Positions 15,792 through 24,246 of a DNA stretch of 64,000 bases are shown here, piece by piece (the stretch's first letter is position 1; each line of letters starts with the position of its first letter). Under the pieces are notes generated by a model that saw only the letters and a program-made list of their open reading frames with translations, was not told the origin of the DNA and did not search any database. Both the position numbers and the translations under genes were made by a program. Origin of the DNA: Butyrivibrio fibrisolvens (lineage in GTDB: Bacteria; Bacillota; Clostridia; Lachnospirales; Lachnospiraceae); the NCBI RefSeq assembly GCF_037113525.1, contig NZ_CP146963.1, positions 3,286,001 to 3,350,000 of the forward strand, written 5' to 3'.

Positions 15792-16769
15792 TTACCTTGG
15801 CAACAGTGCGGTTTTGTAATTCATTCCCGTGATATATACCACTATCAGGAAGAAAACTGCGCTGATCACCTGTGTTATTCCGTATGCTGCACTGGAATCA
15901 ATCACTATCTCCAGAATGTCGTTCAGCAGCATATATGAGAAGCCTCCAACCAGTGCGGCGTATATCCTGGATCTTGCGCCTCCCGATATTGGCATTCCTC
16001 CGAATACTATAGCTATAAAGATATTCATTCCTATACTTGAAGCCGTTGTCGTAGTGACCGAAGGGGTATACACAAGAGTAAGGAATGCTCCGAGTCCTAT
16101 ACCGATACCCGCCATAACAAAAGCCAGTATCGTGTATTTGTCGGCTTTGATGCCTGTAAGATATGCACAGAGGGGATTTCCTCCCACGAACTTCATCCTT
16201 CTTCCCACCTTTGTGAACTCAAATACAAAGACTGAGACTGCAAAGAACAGCAAAAGAGTTGCTATCTTGAAGGGCATATTGTCAAAGGGCTTTACTACGC
16301 TGCTGGGAATGCTTATCCCACCCAGCGCTCCTCCGTTTACCGTAATTATCTGCGCAGATACAGCTGACAGTACGGACATCATCGCGACCGTGGTTACAAA
16401 GGCCGGTATGTGGAAGATTGAGGCCAGCACCGAATTGAGCAGCGAACACACAATTCCCGTAAGCAGTATCACCGTCATCATCAGCGCTATATTCTCTGTT
16501 CTGTTGTAGACCATTACTCCGAGAGTTGCCGAAAACAGTGTGGAAGCGCCAAGGCTGATATCAAAGGTTCCAAGGGTATAGATGAAAGTTGCTCCCGTTG
16601 CTACGATTGCCAGAACCAGCGCCTCATTGAACACAATCTTCAGATACATATCAAGTCTGTAACCCTTTGCATTAACTACTGTGCAGAAAACAAGAAAGAG
16701 CACCGCCAGCGCCGCCATGGGCAAAAGAGCTATGATATTCTGCCTGTTTATGATTTTCTTTATATTCAT
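15792..16769 (-). CDS. Ribose/galactose-type ABC transporter permease 1
   Basis: 325 aa, BPD_transp_2 family with about nine membrane segments. LGTFDISLGASTLFSATLGVMV near 65-87 and a conserved IFHIPAFVTTVAMMSVLSA near 115-135 match RbsC-like permeases. It pairs with the permease at 13560 to form the channel. The gene starts 12 bp after the ATP-binding gene and has AGGAGG upstream. Confidence 0.88.
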   Translation of the reverse strand: MNIKKIINRQNIIALLPMAALAVLFLVFCTVVNAKGYRLDMYLKIVFNEALVLAIVATGATFIYTLGTFDISLGASTLFSATLGVMVYNRTENIALMMTVILLTGIVCSLLNSVLASIFHIPAFVTTVAMMSVLSAVSAQIITVNGGALGGISIPSSVVKPFDNMPFKIATLLLFFAVSVFVFEFTKVGRRMKFVGGNPLCAYLTGIKADKYTILAFVMAGIGIGLGAFLTLVYTPSVTTTTASSIGMNIFIAIVFGGMPISGGARSRIYAALVGGFSYMLLNDILEIVIDSSAAYGITQVISAVFFLIVVYITGMNYKTALLPR

Positions 16770-16781
16770 TTCTTTTGCCTC

Positions 16782-18281
16782 CTAGATCATGCATCCTATG
16801 ATGTCGCTCTCGGACAGATCTTTACTCCGCTGAAATTCTCCTGTTATTTCACCGTTCTTCATGATAAGAACCCTGTCGCTCATCCCGATGAGTTCAGGAA
16901 GCTCTTCACTTATCATGAGAATGGCCTTCCCTTCGCTCTTAAGCTGTGACATAAGCTGATACATTGCCTGCTTGACACCGATGTCCACACCTCTCGTGGG
17001 GCAATCCAGTATCAGGATCCTACTGTCGCAACCTATCCATTTTCCAAAGACTACCTTTTGCTTGTTGCCGCCGGAGAGCTGGGCTACTGCCTGATCTCTT
17101 CCCGAACATTTGATCCTCAGGGCATCTATCTGCGCGTCTACATATTTTCTTTCCGCGGACCTGGTTATAAGTCCCGCCCCGGATTTGAATATGTTCATTC
17201 CCGCAATCGCGATATTGTCCTTGATGCTGGCCTCAAGGCACAGGGATTTTCTGTCTCTGTCCTTGGATACATAGCCTATCTTGTCAGTCATTGCGTTGTG
17301 GGGAGACTTTATCTGCCTTCCTCTTGGGGATATGACAGCTCCGCTCTCGGGTTTAAGCGCTCCGAATATAGCCTCTCCAAGCTCATGCATCCCGCAGTCC
17401 GCAAGTCCTCCGATTCCCAGGATCTCTCCGCAGTGAAGTGTCAGGGACACGTCCTTAAGTTTGTCCCTAAAGCACAGATTCTTTACCACAATGGCTTCTT
17501 CATCAAGGAAGCTGCAGCTAAAGTCCGGTCTGTAGTAATCGCCCTCTATCTCTCTTCCTATCATGCTGGTCCTTATAAGTTCTTCATCAAATTCCTCTTT
17601 AGCGAAAGTTCTTATAAGATTCCCGTCCCTTAGGACTGTCAGGGTGTCGCAGACCTCCATTATTTCCTCCAGATCATGGGAGATAAAAAGTACTGAACCG
17701 CCCTCTTTTTTCATCTTTTTCATGATGCCGTACATGATCTGTCTTCCGTCATGAGATAGTGCCGTGCTGGTTTCATCTATCACCAGGATCTTCGGCTTTT
17801 TAAGTATGACCTTTGCGATTTCCACCAGCTTCCTCTCCTGGAAGGAAAGGCTGTCCATCATATCCCTTCCGGAAATGGAGGTTATTCCTATATTGGAAAG
17901 GGCTCTGTCCGCTTCCTCGTAGAGTCTTTTTCTATCCACAAGAAGGCCCTTTTTAAACTTCTTCATCTCTGCCAAAAATATATTTTCCGCAACGGTGATC
18001 CCCGTTATTGTTCCGCTCTCCTGGACCACCATTCCTATACCTTTATTCAGTGCATCGATCATGCTCTCGGGCTCCCAGGCCTTTCCTTCATACAACATCT
18101 GTCCCGAGGTTGCCTTCTGCATTCCCGCCGCGATGGATGATATGGTGGATTTGCCCGAACCGTTCTCACCTATGAGACCTCTTATCTCTCCAGGGTAAAC
18201 CTCAAGGTTTACTCCGTTTAGAGCAGTCACACTTCCGAATTTTTTTGTTATGTTTTTCATTTCCAGAATCGGAGTATTCAT
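16782..18281 (-). CDS. Ribose/galactose-type ABC transporter ATP-binding protein
   Basis: 499 aa, two fused nucleotide-binding domains as in RbsA/MglA. First domain: Walker A GLIGENGSGKST near 36-47, signature LSFQERKLVEIAKVI and Walker B ILVIDETSTAL. Second domain: degenerate Walker A (GGLADCGMHELGEAIFG), canonical LSGGNKQKVVFGKWI near 400 and RILILDCPTRGVD. This asymmetric pattern is usual for the family. The first gene of the operon; a TTG six bases upstream (18287) is an alternative start but lies too near the AAAGGA. It energises uptake by the two permeases. Confidence 0.9.
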   Translation of the reverse strand: MNTPILEMKNITKKFGSVTALNGVNLEVYPGEIRGLIGENGSGKSTISSIAAGMQKATSGQMLYEGKAWEPESMIDALNKGIGMVVQESGTITGITVAENIFLAEMKKFKKGLLVDRKRLYEEADRALSNIGITSISGRDMMDSLSFQERKLVEIAKVILKKPKILVIDETSTALSHDGRQIMYGIMKKMKKEGGSVLFISHDLEEIMEVCDTLTVLRDGNLIRTFAKEEFDEELIRTSMIGREIEGDYYRPDFSCSFLDEEAIVVKNLCFRDKLKDVSLTLHCGEILGIGGLADCGMHELGEAIFGALKPESGAVISPRGRQIKSPHNAMTDKIGYVSKDRDRKSLCLEASIKDNIAIAGMNIFKSGAGLITRSAERKYVDAQIDALRIKCSGRDQAVAQLSGGNKQKVVFGKWIGCDSRILILDCPTRGVDIGVKQAMYQLMSQLKSEGKAILMISEELPELIGMSDRVLIMKNGEITGEFQRSKDLSESDIIGCMI

Positions 18282-18327
18282 AACCAACGAATCCTTTCTG
18301 TCTGAGACATTGCTTGTTTATGGATTC

Positions 18328-18333
18328 ATTATA
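18328..18333 (-). promoter_or_regulatory. -10 candidate for the glycoside ABC operon
   Basis: TATAAT on the minus strand about 47 bp before the ATP-binding gene; the -35 is poor (TTATGT), which suits an activator-dependent promoter controlled by the divergent AraC protein. No clear direct-repeat operator was identified. Confidence 0.35.
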
Positions 18334-18429
18334 TTGAGCAAATGGCTTTTACATAATTCACATAATCGTTCAATTTTATTGACTTATTATGATGCAAATC
18401 TACCTTTTCGGATACTAATATGAACTTTT

Positions 18430-18458
18430 TTGACATTCTCCTTCATTAGGGGTATTAT
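18430..18458 (+). promoter_or_regulatory. Promoter of the AraC-family regulator
   Basis: TTGACA at 18430-18435 and TATTAT at 18453-18458 with 17 bp spacing; ATG follows at 18510. A strong constitutive-type promoter. Confidence 0.7.
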
Positions 18459-18509
18459 TTAGCTGTTTTAATCAGACGTTCATTTCAGATATATAAGGGA
18501 CTTAAGGAT

Positions 18510-19565
18510 ATGGATCATACAGCGGTAAGGCAGCACATATACGACATTACCGAAGTTGAGAAATTTTACAGAGACTACTATTATGCCAGGATGGGCAAAG
18601 ACAGCCTGAAGGCTTTTCTTAATGGACTTGATATGAAGTTTGTTCTAGACAGACACCTTCTGATCCTGGAAAAGCCCGAGACAATACCAGAGGTATTCGA
18701 AGATTCCTTCTTTTTCGATCTGTCAAATAATGACAGTATAGTGGTACAAAAACACGAGAGGTATTCACCGGCCATTGAGCACAGTCATACCTTTTTTGAG
18801 CTGAGCTACGTCTATGACGGCAAGTGCTCCCAGACCATCTCCGGAAGAACCATAGAGATGCGTACGGGAGATTTTTGCGTTATTCCTCCCGGGATCAAAC
18901 ACTCCATCAGCGTGTTTGACGACACCATAGTCATAAACATAATGCTTAGAAGGGATACTTTACATTCCATGTTCTATTCCTTCCTGAACACCCCGAATAT
19001 ACTCAGTTCTTTTTTCCTGAATAATATATATGCCAAGAAAGCCAACGACTACATCATGTTCCACACAGGCTCCGATGAGGACATAGCCACTTCCTTTATC
19101 TGGATGCTGACAGAATCCCTCAACAGACAGGAGTACCACTACCAGGCCATCACAAATACCCTGCTTCTTGATTTTTATCTGATAATAAGGAACTACTCGG
19201 AATCCGTTCAGATGCCGTTGTTTGACAGCCGCATAGATGTACAGCGATATGCCCTTATCCAGTATATTCAGGAGAATTACAAGGAGGTAACTCTCTCGGA
19301 CCTCTCCGAGAAATTCCATTATTCCAACGAGTACACCTCAAGACTGATAAAAGAGCTTACGGGAATGACCTACACCGAGATCCTCAGGACCGTGCGAATA
19401 GAGCGAAGTCAGGATCTTCTTGCAAACTCCACCATGAGTGTTGCCACCATAGCTGAAGCTGTTGGATATGACACCACGGAGCACTATATCCGTCAGTTTA
19501 AAAAGCACACAAAAATGACTCCTTCCGCTTATCGAAAGGAGTCTGCATCCAGTAGGAACAGGTAA
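18510..19565 (+). CDS. AraC-family transcriptional regulator with cupin sensor
   Basis: 351 aa. The N-terminal half holds a cupin-like ligand-binding domain: EHSHTFFELSYVYDGKC near 90-106 and MRTGDFCVIPPGIKHSI near 118-134. The C-terminal 100 residues form the two helix-turn-helix motifs of AraC, LSDLSEKFHYSNEYTSRLIKEL near 266 and VATIAEAVGYDTTEHYIRQFKKHTKMTPSAYRK near 312. It is divergent from the glycoside operon and is most likely its ligand-responsive activator. Convergent with pmbA downstream; no clear terminator was seen in the 65-bp gap. Confidence 0.88.
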   Translation: MDHTAVRQHIYDITEVEKFYRDYYYARMGKDSLKAFLNGLDMKFVLDRHLLILEKPETIPEVFEDSFFFDLSNNDSIVVQKHERYSPAIEHSHTFFELSYVYDGKCSQTISGRTIEMRTGDFCVIPPGIKHSISVFDDTIVINIMLRRDTLHSMFYSFLNTPNILSSFFLNNIYAKKANDYIMFHTGSDEDIATSFIWMLTESLNRQEYHYQAITNTLLLDFYLIIRNYSESVQMPLFDSRIDVQRYALIQYIQENYKEVTLSDLSEKFHYSNEYTSRLIKELTGMTYTEILRTVRIERSQDLLANSTMSVATIAEAVGYDTTEHYIRQFKKHTKMTPSAYRKESASSRNR

Positions 19566-19630
19566 AATACTTACAGGAATGCTCTCTATTTAAAATGTCA
19601 TTAAAATCAGTGTGAATCATCGTACAGAAA

Positions 19631-20905
19631 TTATTCTGCTCCTGCGATAGTAACGTTTTCAAGCTTTACTACAGAAGGAACAACAACGTTGTTGTACTGC
19701 TTGAGTTCCTTAGAAAACTTAACATTTTTCATAAGCTCGTTGAGGTTACCTGATACTGAGCCGCCGCTTACAGCTACAACACTGTCACCATCGTGAAGGT
19801 ATGCAAGTCTTATCTCGCCAGCGATCTCTCCAGTAATAGGATCAACGCTGAAATCTGAAAACTCAACAGGCTCAAGGTATTTGCCGCATCGTAGCTCTGC
19901 TTCAGTGCTGCTGCCGCCCTCTGCCGCAAAGTTGCATACTTCATATGAATCCTTAACTCCAAGATAATAACGGAACTGGCAGCTGCCCCAATAATTTTCA
20001 GCCACATTATCTCTAATAAGGTACATGTCATGAACCATAGCACCTTCTGAATCTATTGCAATATTATAAGATGAGTTCGGAAGCTCTTTTACTGCCTTTA
20101 AAGTAATCTTATCTCCGGTTACATCTGGCAAAATTTCTTTTCCTGTTTCAAACTTAGAATAACCCATATATTTATAGGCTGCGTGCATATTCATTGCTGC
20201 CCATTTAAAGAGCTCATAGGTATCACCTGTTGAAAATACAACTGTAGTCTTCTCAAGTTTTGGAGTTGGTTTGGTACTTAGTCTATCCTTACCGAACTTA
20301 AGAGTTTTTGATATATCTTTGACCAGATACTCCTTGTCACAGGTTCCAGCCTTATACATGCGATAGAGCTCGATCTCATGCTCATCATTTCTGGCATTTA
20401 CAACAACTTCAACCATGGACTTGGGGTAAGTTACTGTAACATCGATGCCCTCTGAGTTTACAAATCTTCTCTTATTGCACTCAGCAAAGATCTCATAGGA
20501 GTTGATGTCTTCGCCGCTTGTTTCAGGAACCTGCTGAAGGGCTTCAATGAAGTCCTTAGCCATCTGCTGAGGGTCATAAGACTTGCTTTCTACCTGAACC
20601 TTTTCTTTATTAAGCTCATAATATGGATTAGGAGCAAAGGTAGCTCTTTCGCAAAGCTGATCGATCGTCTTCTTTGCTTCTTCCACAGAAGCTGTAGGAG
20701 CTATCTCCTCAGAAGCCTTTCCAAGGAACTGTCCATCGCCAATCTTTTTGTAAACTTCTACATTTATATGCTCAACGTCACGAACTCTGTTCTGGTCAAG
20801 CTGGTGCTTTATAAAATAGAACTCCCAGCCCTCAGTAACTGTATCTGTAACAGCCCAGGCATCAGCTCCGGACGCTTTTAATAATTCTATTATCTTGTCT
20901 GTCAT
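19631..20905 (-). CDS. pmbA: TldE/PmbA-family protease subunit
   Basis: 424 aa from the ATG at 20905 (GAGG six bases upstream). A longer reading frame to 20962 would begin inside the intercistronic hairpin and is rejected. PmbA/TldE is the non-catalytic partner of TldD; together they form a hexameric metalloprotease that opens only to small unfolded peptides. Landmarks are YNIAIDSEGAMVHDMYLIRDNVAENYWGSCQFRYYLG near 290-330 and the family C terminus KLENVTIAG. It follows tldD after 87 bp containing the composite hairpin element. Confidence 0.85.
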   Translation of the reverse strand: MTDKIIELLKASGADAWAVTDTVTEGWEFYFIKHQLDQNRVRDVEHINVEVYKKIGDGQFLGKASEEIAPTASVEEAKKTIDQLCERATFAPNPYYELNKEKVQVESKSYDPQQMAKDFIEALQQVPETSGEDINSYEIFAECNKRRFVNSEGIDVTVTYPKSMVEVVVNARNDEHEIELYRMYKAGTCDKEYLVKDISKTLKFGKDRLSTKPTPKLEKTTVVFSTGDTYELFKWAAMNMHAAYKYMGYSKFETGKEILPDVTGDKITLKAVKELPNSSYNIAIDSEGAMVHDMYLIRDNVAENYWGSCQFRYYLGVKDSYEVCNFAAEGGSSTEAELRCGKYLEPVEFSDFSVDPITGEIAGEIRLAYLHDGDSVVAVSGGSVSGNLNELMKNVKFSKELKQYNNVVVPSVVKLENVTIAGAE

Positions 20906-20992
20906 AGTTAACCTCATGTCACGAGTGAGTAATTTTTGAAGTGGTGGAGCTCGCGACACCACTTCGTAGAGTTAATCTATTAATTAACTCAT
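20906..20992 (-). repeat. Composite intercistronic double-hairpin element, copy 1
   Basis: Between tldD and pmbA. In transcript order: hairpin 1 (GAGTTAAT/ATTAACTC, 20990-20969), hairpin 2 (AAGTGGTG/CACCACTT around CGCGAGCTC, about 20965-20939), then CACTCGTGACATGAGGTT leading to the start codon. The same architecture recurs at 24148-24246. Confidence 0.7.
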
Positions 20993-22426
20993 TTATCCAA
21001 GTCTTGCTCTGCACTTAAGATATGGGCCGCCATCAACAGTCTTGACCCATTCCTTGTGTCCCTTACCGCACATACCGGAACCAAAAGACTCATAATCTGT
21101 ACTTGCCATGCTTATGGAACCGAGAAGATCCGGTACATAGCCTGTCAGTACTACAGGAGCTACAACCTTACCTGTAAGCTTGCCATCAATGATCTCATGG
21201 CCTCTTGCGATAATGCACTGAATTCCCCAATGCTTAGGATCCTCCATACCAGAAAAGAATCCGGACAGAAGATATCCCTTCTTGATAGAAGCGATCATCT
21301 CTTCCTTAGTACTTGTGCCGCTGTCAAACATAGTATTTGTCATTCTGGTATATACTTTATGCTCGAAGTTTTCTCTTTTACCATTACCAGTAGCTACTGT
21401 TCCAAGACGAAGAGCTGCAAGGGCATCGCAGACACCAGTCTTAAGGATTCCCTTATCGATCTCAATTACGTCTCCTGCAAGAGTTCCCTCATCATCAAAT
21501 GCATAGCTTGAAGCATCCTTACAAACAAGGGCGCCCTCATGCATTGTTACAAGGTCAGAACCTACACGCTTTCCAATGTATTCCTGTCCAAGAGCTCTCT
21601 TTTTAACAAACATATCCATCTCAACGCCGTGCCCGAAAGCTTCGTGTGCGATAAGTCCTGAAACCTCTGGAGTTGTGATGACATCATACTCTCCCGGGAT
21701 AACATGCTCTGCTCCAAGATTGGCAGCAAGATCTTCGTAACACTTCTCAGGAAGATCTTCAAGCTGTTCAAAAATTGCAGGGCCTTCTCTATCTGAAATT
21801 CCAATAAACGCCTGATCTGTCTTGCCATCTCTAGTACCTACCATAAATACATGAGCGCATGAGTAAACATAGCTCTGGCGAAGGTCCCTGTTTGCTGAAA
21901 GGAACATCTTGCAGATATGATTAGACTCTGCTGATACGGAGCAATCTATGATCTCATCAGAAAGTGCTTTTCCTCTGTCACTTATGCTCTTGAGCTTCTT
22001 GATAAGTTCATCCAGATCTGCATCCTCAGGAAGATCAGTTGTCTCCATCTCTGCAAAAAGCTCATGAGGTTCATCCGCGAGCTTATCTGTGTTATAGACC
22101 TTAGAATTTGTAGCCTTTAATACTGCGAGCTGGCTATCAAGTACTTTCTTGATCTTTTCTGCCTGTTCGTCGGCTTTACTTACATCAAATAAGTTAAAAG
22201 CGTACTCGCTGTAAAGTCCGTCCTTATAAACTCTTACAACATTTCCTCTCTCAACTGAAAGTGTATTTCCGCTGATGCTCTTTACCTTCTGTGATGCACT
22301 CATCCTAAAGCCCACAGAATCAGTAGCAAGTACGCTGACATAATCATAGCTATTGCCAAGTCTGGCTATGAGATCTTTTAGGCCTGGTGCGATCTTAGTT
22401 AAATAAGGTGAAAACTTAGCCTTCAT
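20993..22426 (-). CDS. tldD: TldD-family metalloprotease
   Basis: 477 aa. The catalytic zinc site HEAFGH at residues 261-266 (HExxxH) and the downstream ESFGSGMCGKGHKEW near 449-463 with a conserved Cys are present, so this is the active subunit. TldD/TldE degrade or mature small peptides, for example microcin B17 and CcdA in E. coli. No candidate precursor peptide gene was found nearby. Weak ribosome site AAAGGGG before the ATG. Confidence 0.9.
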   Translation of the reverse strand: MKAKFSPYLTKIAPGLKDLIARLGNSYDYVSVLATDSVGFRMSASQKVKSISGNTLSVERGNVVRVYKDGLYSEYAFNLFDVSKADEQAEKIKKVLDSQLAVLKATNSKVYNTDKLADEPHELFAEMETTDLPEDADLDELIKKLKSISDRGKALSDEIIDCSVSAESNHICKMFLSANRDLRQSYVYSCAHVFMVGTRDGKTDQAFIGISDREGPAIFEQLEDLPEKCYEDLAANLGAEHVIPGEYDVITTPEVSGLIAHEAFGHGVEMDMFVKKRALGQEYIGKRVGSDLVTMHEGALVCKDASSYAFDDEGTLAGDVIEIDKGILKTGVCDALAALRLGTVATGNGKRENFEHKVYTRMTNTMFDSGTSTKEEMIASIKKGYLLSGFFSGMEDPKHWGIQCIIARGHEIIDGKLTGKVVAPVVLTGYVPDLLGSISMASTDYESFGSGMCGKGHKEWVKTVDGGPYLKCRARLG

Positions 22427-22489
22427 AAAATTGCCCCTTTCAAATAATACTTTTTATCGAATGCAATACCGTTATCTCCATGTTTTACT

Positions 22490-22543
22490 GCAAAACAAAA
22501 GGAAACTCCCACGATAATCACCATTATAGTAGGGAGTTTCCTT
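22490..22543 (-). terminator. Terminator after the YesN-type response regulator
   Basis: A perfect 12-bp stem (AAGGAAACTCCC at 22543-22532 on the minus strand, partner 22510-22499) with a 21-nt loop is followed by TTTGTTTTG. Confidence 0.75.
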
Positions 22544-22569
22544 ATTATCAATCAAAAATATAACAGATA

Positions 22570-24147
22570 TCACATCTCCCTGCTCATACTCCTAGGTGAC
22601 ACCCCATAATACTTTTTGAATACATTGGAGAAATAACTTACATCCTTATATCCAACGCTTTCCGCTATAGACGAGAGTTTCTCATCTGTACTTGTCAAAA
22701 GAGCTTTCGCCTTCTGCATCCTGTACTGAGTAATATACTCTGTAAGTGTCATATCCATTTCACTTTTGAACATCTTGCGAAGATATGTCTGGTTAACGCA
22801 TAGCTTCTCAGATATATCCGCGATAGCAAGCTCGCTGTCAGCGTAGTTGGCTTCAATGTACTCTCTTGCAGCTGTGGCGATATCATGGGTCTTTGACTCT
22901 TTTTTGCCTCTTTCAAAGTCAATTCTCTTCTTGTATAAAAAGACAACTCTGTCCTTCATCTCCTGAGTGCTCTTGGCATCAGCCATGTACTTTTCTGGAG
23001 AAAAGCCGTCCCCGTATATCTTTTCTATAGAAAATCCTTTACTGATAATGTTAGTCATAAGTATACTTATGGCGCTGGTCAGAAGGTTCATATCAGAGAT
23101 CCTTATCTCTGTATCACTTATCGCCTTAGCTCCAGTAAGTCTCTCCCAGAGTATATTAATGGCATTCTCAGCATCTTCTGACTGAAGTGTTTCAAGGTCT
23201 TTGTTAAGTCTTATGATGGCATCAAGTGATGAATAGGCAACTTCATCATTATTGTTTCTAATATCATAAAGCTGGCCGAAAGCCTTACCTCCAAGATATA
23301 CAAGAGCCTTTTCATAAGCTTTTTTGACATCAATAAGTCTGTCAGCTTTGGACAGGGCTATAGCGCTACCTATTCCAAGCTGATTTTTTACTATCTGAAT
23401 GATATCAGTAAACTCATATCCTTTGTAAGAATCAAGCTCAGAGGCATGATCAAATCTCATTAGCACAACGATATTATTTTCAAAATCATGGAATATCTTG
23501 AATTCGCCCTGTATCTCAAGCTTATCAGACAGCATTTTGGCGATGAGCTTCTCCCAGTTCATCAGCTGTTCTCTGCTTTCTGTGTCCATAGCGGCATATG
23601 TTGATACGTCAAAACGAAGAAGAGCCAGAAGATATCCGCTACCCTGCCTGCTGCCGCCAAAGACCTTCTCTTCAAATTTATTCTCTGATTCCACATCAGG
23701 AACGCCTGCATAGATCAAAGCACGAAGATCATCATAGTGCTCCTCGTTCTTTATCTCAGTGCTTTCCACAGCTTTCCCGATATTATCCTGTAATTTAAGA
23801 AGGCTAAGGATCAGCTCTTCTTTTTCAAAGGGTTTGACTATATAGTCACAGACTCCCAGCTTTACTGCTTTCCTTGCATATTCAAATTCGTTGTTGCCGG
23901 TGATAAGGATTACAGATATCTCCGGATAGTCCCTTGTCACCTTCTCTGCAAGCTCGAGCCCGTTAACATAGGGCATAGTTATATCAGTAAGCACCACATC
24001 AGGGTAGAACTGCTCTATCTTCTCAAGCGCTTCTCTACCATCATGAGCCTCACAGCATATTTCAAATCCATATGAATTCCAGTCGATACACCCCCTAAGA
24101 TACTCCAGAAAAATAGGCATATCGTCAACTATCATTATTCGTATCAT
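22570..24147 (-). CDS. Response regulator, YesN type (CheY-AraC)
   Basis: 525 aa from the ATG at 24147 (GAGG five bases upstream); an upstream in-frame extension would read through the hairpin element and is rejected. Receiver domain 1-120 with phosphoacceptor D55 (VVLTDITMPYVNG) and K near 105 (YIVKPFEKEE); a long middle region of unknown fold; C-terminal AraC domain from about 425 (DISEKLCVNQTYLRKMFK, then KLSSIAESVGYKDVSYFSNVFKKYYGVSPRSM). It is cotranscribed with the YesM kinase and probably activates the adjacent carbohydrate ABC operon. Confidence 0.9.
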   Translation of the reverse strand: MIRIMIVDDMPIFLEYLRGCIDWNSYGFEICCEAHDGREALEKIEQFYPDVVLTDITMPYVNGLELAEKVTRDYPEISVILITGNNEFEYARKAVKLGVCDYIVKPFEKEELILSLLKLQDNIGKAVESTEIKNEEHYDDLRALIYAGVPDVESENKFEEKVFGGSRQGSGYLLALLRFDVSTYAAMDTESREQLMNWEKLIAKMLSDKLEIQGEFKIFHDFENNIVVLMRFDHASELDSYKGYEFTDIIQIVKNQLGIGSAIALSKADRLIDVKKAYEKALVYLGGKAFGQLYDIRNNNDEVAYSSLDAIIRLNKDLETLQSEDAENAINILWERLTGAKAISDTEIRISDMNLLTSAISILMTNIISKGFSIEKIYGDGFSPEKYMADAKSTQEMKDRVVFLYKKRIDFERGKKESKTHDIATAAREYIEANYADSELAIADISEKLCVNQTYLRKMFKSEMDMTLTEYITQYRMQKAKALLTSTDEKLSSIAESVGYKDVSYFSNVFKKYYGVSPRSMSREM

Positions 24148-24246
24148 TTCAACCTCATGTCGCGAGTGTAACGAGTGACTAATGGCTGGAAGTGGCGGAG
24201 CCCGCGACACCACTTTCGGAGTTTGAAAATATTTAAATTTTCAAAC
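24148..24246 (-). repeat. Composite intercistronic double-hairpin element, copy 2
   Basis: Between the YesM kinase stop and the YesN start. Hairpin 1 (GAGTTTGAAAAT/ATTTTCAAACTC) begins at the stop codon; hairpin 2 is AAGTGGTG...CCACTT around CGCGGGCTC; then CACTCGCGACATGAGGTT reaches the start. Hairpin 1 differs in sequence from copy 1 but keeps the GAGTT/AACTC ends. Confidence 0.7.

Noticed and set aside
20906..20962. Upstream extension of PmbA and of the YesN regulator with the same MVSRAPPL start
   Set aside because: The shared residues are translation of the hairpin-2 repeat; real starts at 20905 and 24147 have GAGG sites and match family starts.
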